In this document: in pieces, positions 1 through 8,985 of the stretch
Layout of the letters: every line of letters begins with the position of its first letter
How positions within the stretch are numbered: position 1 is the stretch's first letter
NCBI RefSeq assembly: GCF_000443995.1
Contig: NZ_AUMC01000010.1
Location: 930,001 to 994,000 of the forward strand
Length of the DNA stretch: 64,000 nucleotides
Source: Bacteriovorax sp. BAL6_X
GTDB taxonomy: Bacteria; Bdellovibrionota; Bacteriovoracia; Bacteriovoracales; Bacteriovoracaceae
Direction: 5' to 3'
Program-made: the position numbers and the translations under genes
Notes under the pieces: generated by a model
The model's input: the letters and a program-made list of their open reading frames with translations, nothing else
The model's database searches: none
Told to the model about the DNA's origin: nothing

Positions 1-654
1 TTGTCTGATGACGTTACGGCCCGCGCTCTAAAAAAGAGAAGGGTTGAGGATATGCATATATATAAATCTTATGAAGAGTCCCTGTCGAAGCTTAAAGGTT
101 GTATGCGAAATATTTGTCAGGAGTATTTCACAAGTGAAGATGTTTCTGAAAATTATGATAAATATGGGGATTTTGTCACAGCTAAGATTAACGAAAATAT
201 TAATCAGCTATATAATTTCACGTTAAAAAGAGGCTTTCGTTCTCATTCAATTATTACAACAGCTCTAGACTTTATTGATCTTGGAAATGAAGATTTAAAG
301 AAGAACCTCGTTCTACTATTAAGTACACAAAAGAGTGATCTAAGATCTTTGAATGCTCTTATTCAGTTATCTCAAGGGGTGTATGGGAAAGATCTTCATT
401 CACTCATTATTTTAGAACTAGAAAAGTATGCAGGATCTAAAGATTTTAAAGATAAGGTAAGTGATCAAATTGTAATGGTTTTAGCTTCTAGTCGTAGTAA
501 CGAGAACTCTCTGATTACAAAAGAGCTTTACCGATTTATTAATAAAGATAATCTACAGAAGTTTAATCAACTTCTGACAAAGATTCCTAATGAGAGTCTT
601 GTTTATTCTCAGCTCTCTAATCATATTGAAAAGTTTGAATCCACTAATTTATAG
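1..654 (+). CDS. Unknown protein, 5' end cut by window
   Basis: The frame is open from the first base of the window to a TAG stop, giving 217 residues. The TTG at position 1 is probably an internal leucine codon, since no upstream ribosome site can be seen, so I treat the gene as partial. The product is polar and apparently all-helical, rich in Lys, Glu, Leu and Ser, with no signal peptide, membrane segment or recognisable motif. Its last Leu codon (TTA, 649-651) is read on the other strand as the stop of sfsA, so the two convergent genes share bases. I do not recognise the family. Confidence 0.6.
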   Translation: MSDDVTARALKKRRVEDMHIYKSYEESLSKLKGCMRNICQEYFTSEDVSENYDKYGDFVTAKINENINQLYNFTLKRGFRSHSIITTALDFIDLGNEDLKKNLVLLLSTQKSDLRSLNALIQLSQGVYGKDLHSLIILELEKYAGSKDFKDKVSDQIVMVLASSRSNENSLITKELYRFINKDNLQKFNQLLTKIPNESLVYSQLSNHIEKFESTNL

Positions 655-1401
655 GACAACTTTCAATTTCTTTGCAATTGCTATTTCTTTTTCATTTAAA
701 CTTAGTTGATAGGCGAGTATTTGTACCCCGACTTCTTTGGCCTTAATTAGCAATTTCTTGTATTCCATATCAACTTCACTAACATTAAAGCTTTTAACAT
801 CTTCACGTGAAATAATATAGAGCATTGTTGCCTCATGACCTTGTTCTTTTAATGCCATAAGTTCTTCAAGATGCTTTTGTCCACGAGTTGAAACTGCATC
901 TGGAAATTGAGCTTGTTCACCAACTTTTAATGTAACATTCTTTACTTCAACAAAATTATACTTAAAACTTGCGTCTTCAAGCTGTAGATCTTTCTTATCA
1001 ACCTCTTTATTGCTTAAGAGAAAGTCAATTCTACTTTTTCCTATTTTAACTTCACTCTTAAAGTATTTATAACCTTTAAGCTCTTTAAATTTTCCTAATT
1101 CAAGGCCCTCTTGAACAATTTTATTTGTCAGTCCAGTATTAACCATAATCCAAGTTTCATTATTAGATATCATTTGGGCAGAAAATTTTAGTTTTCTTTT
1201 TGGATCATCGGAATGAGTCATAAGAACTTTCCAGTCTGGCTCCCAACATGTCTTCATACTTCCAGTGTTAGCGAGATGGGCCGTTAAGACATCCGTAGTC
1301 TTGAACTCTTTAAAGTTTTTATCCAATTTAAAGTCTAATAAAAATCGTTTATAGCGTTCAATAATTGTTCCTAAAACCAATTCTTTCTCTTTAAATTGCA
1401 T
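649..1401 (-). CDS. sfsA: SfsA family protein (sugar fermentation stimulation)
   Basis: SfsA proteins are compact DNA-binding, nuclease-like proteins first linked to maltose metabolism in E. coli; their exact role is unsettled. Family signatures seen here are ANTGSMK near the N-terminus, a RIDFLL core strand, VEVKNVTL, and FPDAVSTRGQKHLEEL. The acidic and lysine residues of the RIDF and VEVKN blocks resemble a restriction-endonuclease-like active site. I start at the ATG at 1401, giving MQFKEKEL, because AAGGA lies just upstream; an in-frame ATG ten codons earlier (1431) has no ribosome site. The resulting 250 residues is close to normal for the family (about 230-240). The gene is convergent with the unknown gene at 1-654. 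Confidence 0.9.
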   Translation of the reverse strand: MQFKEKELVLGTIIERYKRFLLDFKLDKNFKEFKTTDVLTAHLANTGSMKTCWEPDWKVLMTHSDDPKRKLKFSAQMISNNETWIMVNTGLTNKIVQEGLELGKFKELKGYKYFKSEVKIGKSRIDFLLSNKEVDKKDLQLEDASFKYNFVEVKNVTLKVGEQAQFPDAVSTRGQKHLEELMALKEQGHEATMLYIISREDVKSFNVSEVDMEYKKLLIKAKEVGVQILAYQLSLNEKEIAIAKKLKVVL

Positions 1402-1482
1402 ATTTTTCCTTGTGTGTATGTTGCTAAGCATCTGTAATTATATGTTACAATTAGCAATACAATATCATTTTAAGAGGACTTT

Positions 1483-2835
1483 GTGAAAACCGCTTTAGTT
1501 ATTTGTGACAATGAAGTTTTAAATGCAATCTATAGTGTAAATCTCAAGACATATACTGAGTTGAATTTAATTTTTACGTCTTCATTAGATGAGGCCCTCA
1601 AGCACATCGAAAACACAGAGGTTTCAATTGATTTGCTCGTAACAATGGCATCCATTGGAGATGAGGATACCGCTCTTTTGGCCTTTCATAATCTAATCGA
1701 AAATGATCGTGATATCCCTTCAATTGTTATTGGAGAAGGGGATCTTATTCCAGATGAGAATTATGTCGTAAAAAATCAATTTGATATTCCAGGAATTTTA
1801 CAAAATATTTTTGAATGCTTGAAAATTACACCAAAAGAAGTTTTGGCCGTTGTAACTGAAGAGTTATATGAAATGCCAATTCGTCTTTTCTTTCCATTTA
1901 ATAAAGCCTTTTGTGACACATACTATATGCTGGAAAATGATGGTATTAAAACTCCAACTAAGATCTATGACACAGACAGTGATGTTTGGCCCAAGGTAAG
2001 AGAGTTTTTGGATCAGAATGTTTCACATCTTCTTATTCCTTCAAGAGAGCGTTTTGCGTTTACGAAAAGAGTTACTGAACTACTCATTGAAAGTATGAAA
2101 AAAGTAACACCAGAAACACCGCAACAAGAGTCTCTTCACTTTGTAGAGCAAAGTATTGATGCCATTGCTGAACAATTATTTGAAGATGAGGGAGTGACTA
2201 AAGAAGTTGTCCAATTATCTCAAATGTGTATGGACACAATGGAAGAAGTTATTGATAGTGTGCCAGATCTAAAGTCTATTTTAAAAGATCTAGCTGCTCT
2301 AAAGTCAGGCTTCCTTTATAGCCACTCGATTATTGCAGGTTATGTTTCTTCACATATCCTAGAGAATGTTGAATGGGGTGGCCCTGCTCATAAAGAAAAA
2401 TTAAAATTTGTTCTCTACTTTCATGATATGTACCTTGTTCAAGTCTATAAGAAATATCCTGATCTTATGTATGAAGATAAAATTATCTTCGATCCTCAAG
2501 TTTCTGAAGAGGATAAGGAGATTATTATTAACCATGCTGCTGAGGCAGCAGATGCTATTAGGCGCTATCCTTCCTGTCCACTAGGTGCTGATGTTATTAT
2601 TATGCAGCATCATGGAACTTCAAATGGCCTAGGTTTTGCCACAAGTTTTAAAGATGATATCTCTCCACTTGCTAAAGTTTTAATTATTGCCGAAGCATTC
2701 ACAGAAGAAATATATCAACGAATTGAGGACCGTCAGAAAATCAATGTTGAAGATGTGATCACTAAATTACGTGAGCGATTTACTAAGCATACGTATAAGA
2801 AAATTATTGAAACACTGGCAACGATTAAAATTTAA
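1483..2835 (+). CDS. Pseudo-receiver / HD-GYP-like protein
   Basis: This 450-residue protein starts at GTG behind AAGAGG. Residues 1-120 look like a response-regulator receiver fold, but the phospho-acceptor position reads LLVTMAS (Thr where Asp is expected), so ordinary phosphorylation is unlikely. The C-terminal third resembles an HD-GYP c-di-GMP phosphodiesterase. His281, His314-Asp315, His351 and His376-His377 sit where metal ligands are expected, but the GYP signature is replaced by SNGLGFA. It may still bind metal or c-di-GMP; catalysis is uncertain. The protein at 5339-6703 has the same layout and further losses. A signalling role is inferred from fold only. Confidence 0.65.
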   Translation: MKTALVICDNEVLNAIYSVNLKTYTELNLIFTSSLDEALKHIENTEVSIDLLVTMASIGDEDTALLAFHNLIENDRDIPSIVIGEGDLIPDENYVVKNQFDIPGILQNIFECLKITPKEVLAVVTEELYEMPIRLFFPFNKAFCDTYYMLENDGIKTPTKIYDTDSDVWPKVREFLDQNVSHLLIPSRERFAFTKRVTELLIESMKKVTPETPQQESLHFVEQSIDAIAEQLFEDEGVTKEVVQLSQMCMDTMEEVIDSVPDLKSILKDLAALKSGFLYSHSIIAGYVSSHILENVEWGGPAHKEKLKFVLYFHDMYLVQVYKKYPDLMYEDKIIFDPQVSEEDKEIIINHAAEAADAIRRYPSCPLGADVIIMQHHGTSNGLGFATSFKDDISPLAKVLIIAEAFTEEIYQRIEDRQKINVEDVITKLRERFTKHTYKKIIETLATIKI

Positions 2836-2845
2836 CTAGTATTGA

Positions 2846-4717
2846 TTAGTAAAAGTAATTTATTCCTGCCATCGCTCTGTGATAAATACTATCGTAGTAT
2901 TCATAAGAAATCTTTAAGCTAATATTTTTAGTGACATGAAACCTTGCCTCAGTATTCCATTCATGAAGCTTATTTAAGTTTAAATGATTTCTAAAGACGT
3001 ACTGGTAACTTCCTTGCCATGAAAAATACTTGCCTGAATAGATGAATCTTAGCTTTGGTCCATAACTTAGAGAGTAGTCATACTCTGACTCGTAGACATA
3101 AGAGTTTTGAGTAGCGATAAATGCGGCAATTGCAAATGTTTCAGTTCCAAAAGTGTAGCCAAGGTCAAAATCGAGATATGGATTTAGTGTGCGGCTTTGA
3201 TATGTAAAACTCTCTGCAAAACCAAATCCAAATTGCCAGCTAAGCTTCTTTGCAAAGACACTAACTGGCCTTAAGGCCTCAATGCGGGCAAGCTTTGCAT
3301 CTACTAATCTAAGACGGTTTTCTTGATAGCGATTGTAATCTAGCTTTAGATTAACGAGTTCTGTTGTAGACATTGGGAGATAGCCATCTTGCAGATCAAG
3401 TGTATTGTGAAGAGCACCACGAAATTCGAAGTTTAGGTATTCTCCATGTGTATCAAAACTAGAACCTAGAGTGATCTGATTTGTGTGGTGGCCCTTATCA
3501 GGGGACTTTGGCATAAGAAATTCATAGTTAATTTCTTGTGAGTTTGATGCAAGCTTTGCACGCTTACTATTGATACGAAACTTCTTATTACGATACTCTT
3601 GCTTTTCTTTGTTCTTTAAGGACTTTGTTGCATCAACATCAGCATTCTTAAAATCTATATAGAGATTGTAAGTGTCTAAGACAAAAAGCTCTTTTGGATT
3701 ATCATTGATACTGCTAATGTTTTTTGTATTCTTTACAAGCTTTTTAAAGAGTTCAACTTGTTCCGGAATCATCTCATTATATCTTGCTTTTAATTTTGTA
3801 TAAGAAGCAGGTCTAACTTTAATATTTTTTACGATATTGTCTTGTTCAAAGAGAGCATAGATCGTATCGACAGGTGGTACTGTGGTATCAAGATTATCGA
3901 TTAGTTTCCAGTCTGTTTTTATGGCATCTACAAATGCCAAGATATGATAAGAGCAGTTTTTCGTAAAGTAGAGGTAGTCAAAATAGGCCCTATTCATTTC
4001 AAAGAGGTGGGCCTGAAAATAAATGAGATCATTTTTGTCTAGGTTTAATTCATAATCCCAAAGGTCTCTCGATTCCATATTATTATATTCTTTAACCTTC
4101 ACATAATATGGCATCATTGCATACATGCCCTTAAACCCACCAAAAATTCCTTTGTAACCATAGACAAGAGGATTCACGGTATCAACCTTAGCGCTAAAAT
4201 CGACTCCGTAATCTAATAGGTCATTATCTTGCCCCTTCGAAGATTTTGATCGAACACGAAAGAAAGTGTGGCCAAAGGTTGAAGCTGGTTTCTCAATAAA
4301 GTATGAAGAAAAAATAATTGATACAGATGATATATCTATTTTCTTAATATATGCTTGATAAGCAGGACAGTCATTTAAATTGAGAGACTGTTTAATTAAT
4401 CGATGTTCTTTTAAAAGCAAAAATCTTGCAGGGAAGAGACATTTAGGGTGATTATTCATGTCTTCGACTTCAACAGATTGAATGCTTGAAATTGATTTTT
4501 TTAACTCTTGAAGAGGAGAAGTTTTTCCCTGTTTAGAGAGGAAGTACTCATCTGCCTTCACAAGGGATTTGTAACCTAGGAGTCCTTTTTCATATCGGAT
4601 AAGCTTCAACCACTTTTTCGATTTTGAAAAAGAGTCCAAGTGATGAGGCGCAAACTTTGCGTAAGATTTTTGTCCAAAGAGTAGGACGAGTAGTGTTGCA
4701 GTAATTATATATTTCAT
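2846..4717 (-). CDS. DUF4105 (Lnb N-terminal-type) envelope protein
   Basis: This 623-residue protein has a signal peptide (about residues 1-20, ending SYA). It belongs to the DUF4105 group, named after the periplasmic N-terminal region of the lipoprotein N-acyltransferase Lnb. Typical blocks seen are PASTFGHTFFR and LDYGVDFSA, followed by a conserved NCSYH segment. The N-terminal quarter matches the DUF7843-like extension, and the last 200 residues alternate aromatic and polar residues and end in Tyr-Phe-Tyr, suggesting a beta-barrel in the outer membrane. The Cys-His pair of NCSYH could be catalytic, but I cannot prove acyltransferase activity. It stands alone, convergent with the upstream receiver/HD gene (11 bp apart). 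Confidence 0.7.
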   Translation of the reverse strand: MKYIITATLLVLLFGQKSYAKFAPHHLDSFSKSKKWLKLIRYEKGLLGYKSLVKADEYFLSKQGKTSPLQELKKSISSIQSVEVEDMNNHPKCLFPARFLLLKEHRLIKQSLNLNDCPAYQAYIKKIDISSVSIIFSSYFIEKPASTFGHTFFRVRSKSSKGQDNDLLDYGVDFSAKVDTVNPLVYGYKGIFGGFKGMYAMMPYYVKVKEYNNMESRDLWDYELNLDKNDLIYFQAHLFEMNRAYFDYLYFTKNCSYHILAFVDAIKTDWKLIDNLDTTVPPVDTIYALFEQDNIVKNIKVRPASYTKLKARYNEMIPEQVELFKKLVKNTKNISSINDNPKELFVLDTYNLYIDFKNADVDATKSLKNKEKQEYRNKKFRINSKRAKLASNSQEINYEFLMPKSPDKGHHTNQITLGSSFDTHGEYLNFEFRGALHNTLDLQDGYLPMSTTELVNLKLDYNRYQENRLRLVDAKLARIEALRPVSVFAKKLSWQFGFGFAESFTYQSRTLNPYLDFDLGYTFGTETFAIAAFIATQNSYVYESEYDYSLSYGPKLRFIYSGKYFSWQGSYQYVFRNHLNLNKLHEWNTEARFHVTKNISLKISYEYYDSIYHRAMAGINYFY

Positions 4718-4746
4718 TCTAAATCAACTCTGGCGTACGAAATAAA

Positions 4747-4768
4747 GCCTACAGCCTAAGCTGTAGGC
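4747..4768 (-). terminator. Terminator of the DUF3015 gene
   Basis: GCCTACAG (4747-4754) pairs with CTGTAGGC (4761-4768) around a 6-base loop. On the minus strand it begins 7 bases after the DUF3015 stop codon and is followed by TTTATTT, a modest U-tract. Confidence 0.65.
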
Positions 4769-4775
4769 GATAAGA

Positions 4776-5207
4776 TTACATTGCTAATACAGATTGGATA
4801 TTATTGTGAATTGCTTGAGCGTCAGTATTTTGTGCAAAAATCATATCAAAGTTTTGCTTAAGGCTAGCTTTGTTCGCTGTTGGAGCATCTACTAGTGCGA
4901 GATATGCATCAAGGCTTTCTCCCTCTCCACGTGCAATATCGCTTGAAAGAGCAATCATATTGTTTTCAATAAAAGATATTGCAGATACTCGTGCTGATTT
5001 TGCATCTTCACAACCAAGAGTACCAGTTGACATTGCAAACGTCTGGTTACCAAAGATACCGTTTGTTGTTGCTGCTAGTACGTTAAGAGCTAGTCCTGAC
5101 TTACCTTCGAAAATTACGGCACCAAGACCACACCCCGCTGGTCCGTGAGCTGCAATTGCTGAAGAAGTAAGAACAGTAAAAAGTGCCGCGCATAATAGTT
5201 TTTTCAT
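4776..5207 (-). CDS. DUF3015 family secreted protein
   Basis: This 143-residue protein has a signal peptide ending SSAIA. It carries the DUF3015 signatures: GCGLGAVIF just after the cleavage site and LAATTNGIFGNQTFAMSTGTLGC. The two mature Cys residues may form a disulfide. DUF3015 proteins are small periplasmic or outer-membrane proteins of unknown function, common in proteobacteria. The start is the ATG at 5207 behind AAGGAG; the preceding in-frame TTG is too close to that site. It is followed by its own terminator, so it is probably monocistronic. Confidence 0.8.
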   Translation of the reverse strand: MKKLLCAALFTVLTSSAIAAHGPAGCGLGAVIFEGKSGLALNVLAATTNGIFGNQTFAMSTGTLGCEDAKSARVSAISFIENNMIALSSDIARGEGESLDAYLALVDAPTANKASLKQNFDMIFAQNTDAQAIHNNIQSVLAM

Positions 5208-5338
5208 CAATAAACTCCTTAATATTGAGATGTTTGTAAAACAATATAAAGAGTTTAGTTGACTAAGGATGAATGTAAATTAAAGTTAGCTCGTTTTTAA
5301 GTGAGTAAAACTTCTCCATTTTTTAAGAAATTTTTAAT

Positions 5339-6703
5339 TTACAGAATCGTCCTTTGTAGAGCATTAAGTGGATCTTTAAAGTTACCTTGATTATAAACTT
5401 CCTTAATCTCTCGAAATATATTTAATAAATTCTTTTTTCCACCAGTGCTCGTACATAACTTTAAAATATAGTTATTTGCTAAAATAAATGCACATGAGTG
5501 GGCCGTCAGTTTATTTGTACTTAACTTGTGAGGAAAGCCATCACCCTTAGGTCTTTCGTGGTGTTGGGCCACGACAAAGTCAGCTTCAGGATAGCCTGTG
5601 AAATGTTGTGCAATTTCAGCGGCCTTAATAGGGTGTATGCGATAATTTTCCTGCTCACTTTCTTTAAACATTTTAAGCTGTGGGTCCTCAAGGGATTGAA
5701 TTGAAGCAAGGTCTTCGTTATCCAGCATTGAGTCATACAGAAGAGAAGCAAGTCCAAGCTTCTTTTTAGAAGTTTCGGAGGCCCATCCAAGTGCTTGGAG
5801 TATAAAGTGAGATAAATAAAGTGTCATAATCGACTGGGTTGCAACATCGAATGGCCCTTTTGGAAATAATGAAAGAACATTACGATACTTCTTATTCTCA
5901 AGAATAATGTCGCGACTGCAAAGAATAACTTCATCACATAACTTGATGACATTCTCTGAGACACCAACTGTTTTTACATATTGATGAATAAGAAGAACCG
6001 CCTTAATTTGGTTCTCAATAACTTCTGAGTCCTGTAGTTTCTTTCTACTTTCAAATACTCTAAGAAGATTCTCGATTCCTTCTTCTAGAAATTTTAAATA
6101 ATCATTCTTCTTTAAATAGAGAACTTTAATATTCTTTCGTGCATAAGAGTGGATTGTTGAATGAGAATACTTCTTATTTGCTGAAATGATCTTCGTATAC
6201 TTTGTTTGTGTTAACTCTAAGTAGACATCATAGGCGATGGTATCAAATAGATAAAAACCACGAATTTTCATTGGAAGTAAGTCTTCATCCTCGAACTCTT
6301 CAATGCTTGAGCCAAAGTCTTCACTTTTTACCCAAGCTAGTGCCTTGTTCACCGCAGTCATAAAGTCTGCTTCTTCAATTGGGCGCAAAAGGGCCGAGCT
6401 TGATTCACTTCGTGCATATAGAGCATCAGGAATTCTTTGTTTGATCATTGCTTCCATGCCAATAAAAATAAATGGCCTTTGACCGGTAATAGAAAGTATT
6501 TTTCCTGCTAGCTGAGAAGGGTCTTCGTTTTTAAGAGAGACTTCTATAATGATCATGGCAAATGGACCTTCAAAACTTAAAAGGTCTATTGCGTCATCTC
6601 CACTTATTGCGCAATGAAGTTGGATATTTGGAAAGCAATTAGAGAACGAATCTCTAATATATCCCCATTCATCTTTCTCATCACAAATATATAATGCTTT
6701 CAA
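5339..6703 (-). CDS. Pseudo-receiver / degenerate HD-GYP-like protein
   Basis: This 454-residue protein starts at TTG behind AAGGAG. It has the same layout as the protein at 1483-2835: a receiver-like N-terminal 120 residues, a helical linker, and an HD-GYP-like C-terminus. The phospho-acceptor position reads MIIIEV, Glu in place of Asp, which can mimic the phosphorylated state. In the HD domain, His-Asp is reduced to Tyr-Asp (LLYDSML), while IHP, QHHER and the GDGFP equivalent of GYP remain. One metal ligand is therefore lost, and c-di-GMP hydrolysis is doubtful. It may be a c-di-GMP-binding or protein-interaction module. It is divergent from pyrE with a 179-bp gap. Confidence 0.65.
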   Translation of the reverse strand: MKALYICDEKDEWGYIRDSFSNCFPNIQLHCAISGDDAIDLLSFEGPFAMIIIEVSLKNEDPSQLAGKILSITGQRPFIFIGMEAMIKQRIPDALYARSESSSALLRPIEEADFMTAVNKALAWVKSEDFGSSIEEFEDEDLLPMKIRGFYLFDTIAYDVYLELTQTKYTKIISANKKYSHSTIHSYARKNIKVLYLKKNDYLKFLEEGIENLLRVFESRKKLQDSEVIENQIKAVLLIHQYVKTVGVSENVIKLCDEVILCSRDIILENKKYRNVLSLFPKGPFDVATQSIMTLYLSHFILQALGWASETSKKKLGLASLLYDSMLDNEDLASIQSLEDPQLKMFKESEQENYRIHPIKAAEIAQHFTGYPEADFVVAQHHERPKGDGFPHKLSTNKLTAHSCAFILANNYILKLCTSTGGKKNLLNIFREIKEVYNQGNFKDPLNALQRTIL

Positions 6704-6882
6704 AAACGTACTCCTTAAATCAACTAAATAATCAACTCTTTAAAATATACCCTCTACATCGGTAAGTTATTGAAATAATAAAATTTAGTTAGTAAAAAAA
6801 ATAAGCAAACAATTGGTAATTATACAAGAATTCGACTTTTTAAGATGGATAAATTTGTTTAAACTATTTTAAAGGGGTTAGC

Positions 6883-7515
6883 ATGACAGAAAAGACAGTC
6901 GCTCTTGTAAAAGAGATGATAAAATTTGGCTTAATTAAAATTTCTCCACAAAATCCATTTAAGTACGCTTCTGGTAAAACAGGGCCTATTTATTGCGACA
7001 ATCGTCTTATGTCTTCAGATCCAAAAATGTGGAAGCTTGCTATTGAATTAATGTGTGAGCAAATTGATGAAAATCAACTTTCTTATGACTTTATCACTGG
7101 TGTTGCAACTGCTGGAATATCTCACGCAGCAGCATTAGCATATCATCGAGGTGAGCCAATGAATTATGTTCGCTCAAAGCCGAAGGCCCATGGCACTGGT
7201 AAAGTAGTGGAAGGAAAAGTTGGCGAAAATAGTAAACTACTTTTAGTGGAAGACCTCGTTAATCAAGGCTCAAGTATTGAAAAAGTCATTAAGCTTATTC
7301 GCGAGCAGGGCCATGTGGTAGACTCTGTGCTGTGTTTGGTTGACTACCAAACTCCCAATGCCAAAAGAGTTGCCAAAGAGCTAGGAATTGAGATTTTTTC
7401 TTTAATAAATCTGAATCAATTAGCCGATATTTGTTTGTCGCAAAAATTGATCGAAGTAAGAGGCCACGCCCTTCTTATGAAATGGCAGCAAGACCCAGAT
7501 AATTGGGAAAATTAA
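6883..7515 (+). CDS. pyrE: Orotate phosphoribosyltransferase
   Basis: PyrE joins orotate to PRPP to form orotidine monophosphate, the fifth step of UMP synthesis, in the cytoplasm. The 210-residue length is normal. The PRPP-binding loop is LLLVEDLVNQGSS (about residues 119-131); the usual VEDVxTTGxS is changed to DLVNQGSS but keeps the acidic pair. FKYASGKTGPIYCDNR near residue 25 and the catalytic-loop segment RSKPKAHGTGK are typical. ATG at 6883 follows AAGGGG. It is a single gene; no other pyr gene is adjacent. Confidence 0.93.
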   Translation: MTEKTVALVKEMIKFGLIKISPQNPFKYASGKTGPIYCDNRLMSSDPKMWKLAIELMCEQIDENQLSYDFITGVATAGISHAAALAYHRGEPMNYVRSKPKAHGTGKVVEGKVGENSKLLLVEDLVNQGSSIEKVIKLIREQGHVVDSVLCLVDYQTPNAKRVAKELGIEIFSLINLNQLADICLSQKLIEVRGHALLMKWQQDPDNWEN

Positions 7516-7645
7516 TGGAATGCTGTGCATTTTAGACGCAAGACGTGTCGACAGATTTAGCAAAAAAAGATATGTATCTATTTAATTTAATTCGTATTTT
7601 TAAACGTATTTAAGTTATATCCAACTTAAATTTTGGAGGAATAAA

Positions 7646-8917
7646 ATGGCCGATAGTGCAAAAATTGAAATCAATGGTCAAACTATTGAAGTTCCTGTGA
7701 TTAAAGGAACTGAAAACGAAGTCGCTTTAGACATCTCAAAGCTAAGAGCACAAACAGGTGCAATTACTTTAGATATTGGTTTTGTTAACACAGGATCATG
7801 TACGTCGAAGATTACTTTCTTAGACGGAGAAAAGGGTATTCTAAGATACCGTGGTTACCCAATTGAACAACTTGCTGAATCTTCAAACTTTGCTGAAGTT
7901 TCATACCTTCTTTACAATGGAAAGCTTCCTACTGTTAAAGAACTAGATACGTTCAATAAAGAAATTTCTGCTAATAGCAAGCTGCCAGGTGGTGTTGAGA
8001 AAATCATTGACCAATTCCCTGGTTCTGCTCACCCTATGGGTGTTCTAGCTGCTGCGATCTCATCTCTAAGTGGTTTCTACCCAGAGTTCTTAGATCCAGA
8101 AGCAACAGAAGAAATCAAGAACAAAGCAATTGTTCAACTGATGGGACAAGTTAAAGTTATGATGGCGCAATTCTATCGCAAGACGATGGGAAAAAGCCCT
8201 CTAGCTTCAAACGCTAAGCTTGATTACTCATCAGACTTCTTAAATTTAATGTTTGATGGTGAAGTTGATAAAGATGTAGCAGATGCTCTTGATACTTTAT
8301 TAATTCTACACGCAGACCACGAACAAAACTGTTCAGCATCAACTGTAAGAGTTGTTGGTTCATCTCATGCTAACGTATTTGCTTCAATTGCAGCTGGTGT
8401 TACAGCTCTTTGGGGACAATTACACGGTGGAGCAAACCAAGCTGTACTTGAGATGCTTGAAGAAATTAGAAAAGATGGCGGTGATTACCAAAAATTCATC
8501 GAAAAAGCGAAAGACAAGGAAGATCCATTCCGTCTTATGGGATTTGGTCACCGTGTTTACAAGAATTTTGATCCACGTGCAAAAATCATTAAAAAAGCAT
8601 GTGACACAATTCTTGAAAAGCTTGATATTCAAGACCCTCTTCTTGACATTGCAAAAGGTCTTGAAGAAGTTGCTCTTAAAGATGAGTACTTTGTTAAACG
8701 TAACCTATATCCAAACGTAGACTTCTACTCAGGTATCATCTACAAGGCACTTGGTATTCCAACTAATATGTTTACAGCAATGTTCGTATTAGGACGTCTT
8801 CCAGGTTGGCTATCTCAGTGGAAAGAGCTTAGAGAAGATGGTGTACGTATTTCACGTCCACGTCAGGTTTACATGGGTGAGAATGAAAGAGATTACGTAG
8901 CGCCAGAAAAAAGATAG
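7646..8917 (+). CDS. gltA: Citrate synthase
   Basis: This enzyme condenses oxaloacetate and acetyl-CoA, the entry step of the TCA cycle. The 423-residue length fits the hexameric type I bacterial enzyme. The catalytic triad is visible: His260 in QLHGGAN, His302 in GFGHRVYKNFDPRA, and Asp359 in PNVDFYSG. The N-terminal part has the small domain of the Gram-negative type (DIGFVNTGSCTSKITFLDG). GGAGG six bases before ATG gives a strong ribosome site, and codons are strongly biased, as for a highly expressed gene. It is followed at once by a strong intrinsic terminator. Confidence 0.97.
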   Translation: MADSAKIEINGQTIEVPVIKGTENEVALDISKLRAQTGAITLDIGFVNTGSCTSKITFLDGEKGILRYRGYPIEQLAESSNFAEVSYLLYNGKLPTVKELDTFNKEISANSKLPGGVEKIIDQFPGSAHPMGVLAAAISSLSGFYPEFLDPEATEEIKNKAIVQLMGQVKVMMAQFYRKTMGKSPLASNAKLDYSSDFLNLMFDGEVDKDVADALDTLLILHADHEQNCSASTVRVVGSSHANVFASIAAGVTALWGQLHGGANQAVLEMLEEIRKDGGDYQKFIEKAKDKEDPFRLMGFGHRVYKNFDPRAKIIKKACDTILEKLDIQDPLLDIAKGLEEVALKDEYFVKRNLYPNVDFYSGIIYKALGIPTNMFTAMFVLGRLPGWLSQWKELREDGVRISRPRQVYMGENERDYVAPEKR

Positions 8918-8944
8918 TATAATCTTTTAAAGCATATTTAATTT

Positions 8945-8974
8945 AGGCCCAAGGACTTCTTGGGCCTTTTTTTT
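8945..8974 (+). terminator. Terminator of gltA
   Basis: AGGCCCAAG (8945-8953) pairs with CTTGGGCCT (8959-8967) around a 5-base loop, followed by eight T residues. It lies only 11 bases before the next start codon, so the methyltransferase downstream would need read-through or its own promoter overlapping this site. Confidence 0.93.
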
Positions 8975-8985
8975 AGGAAGTAGGA

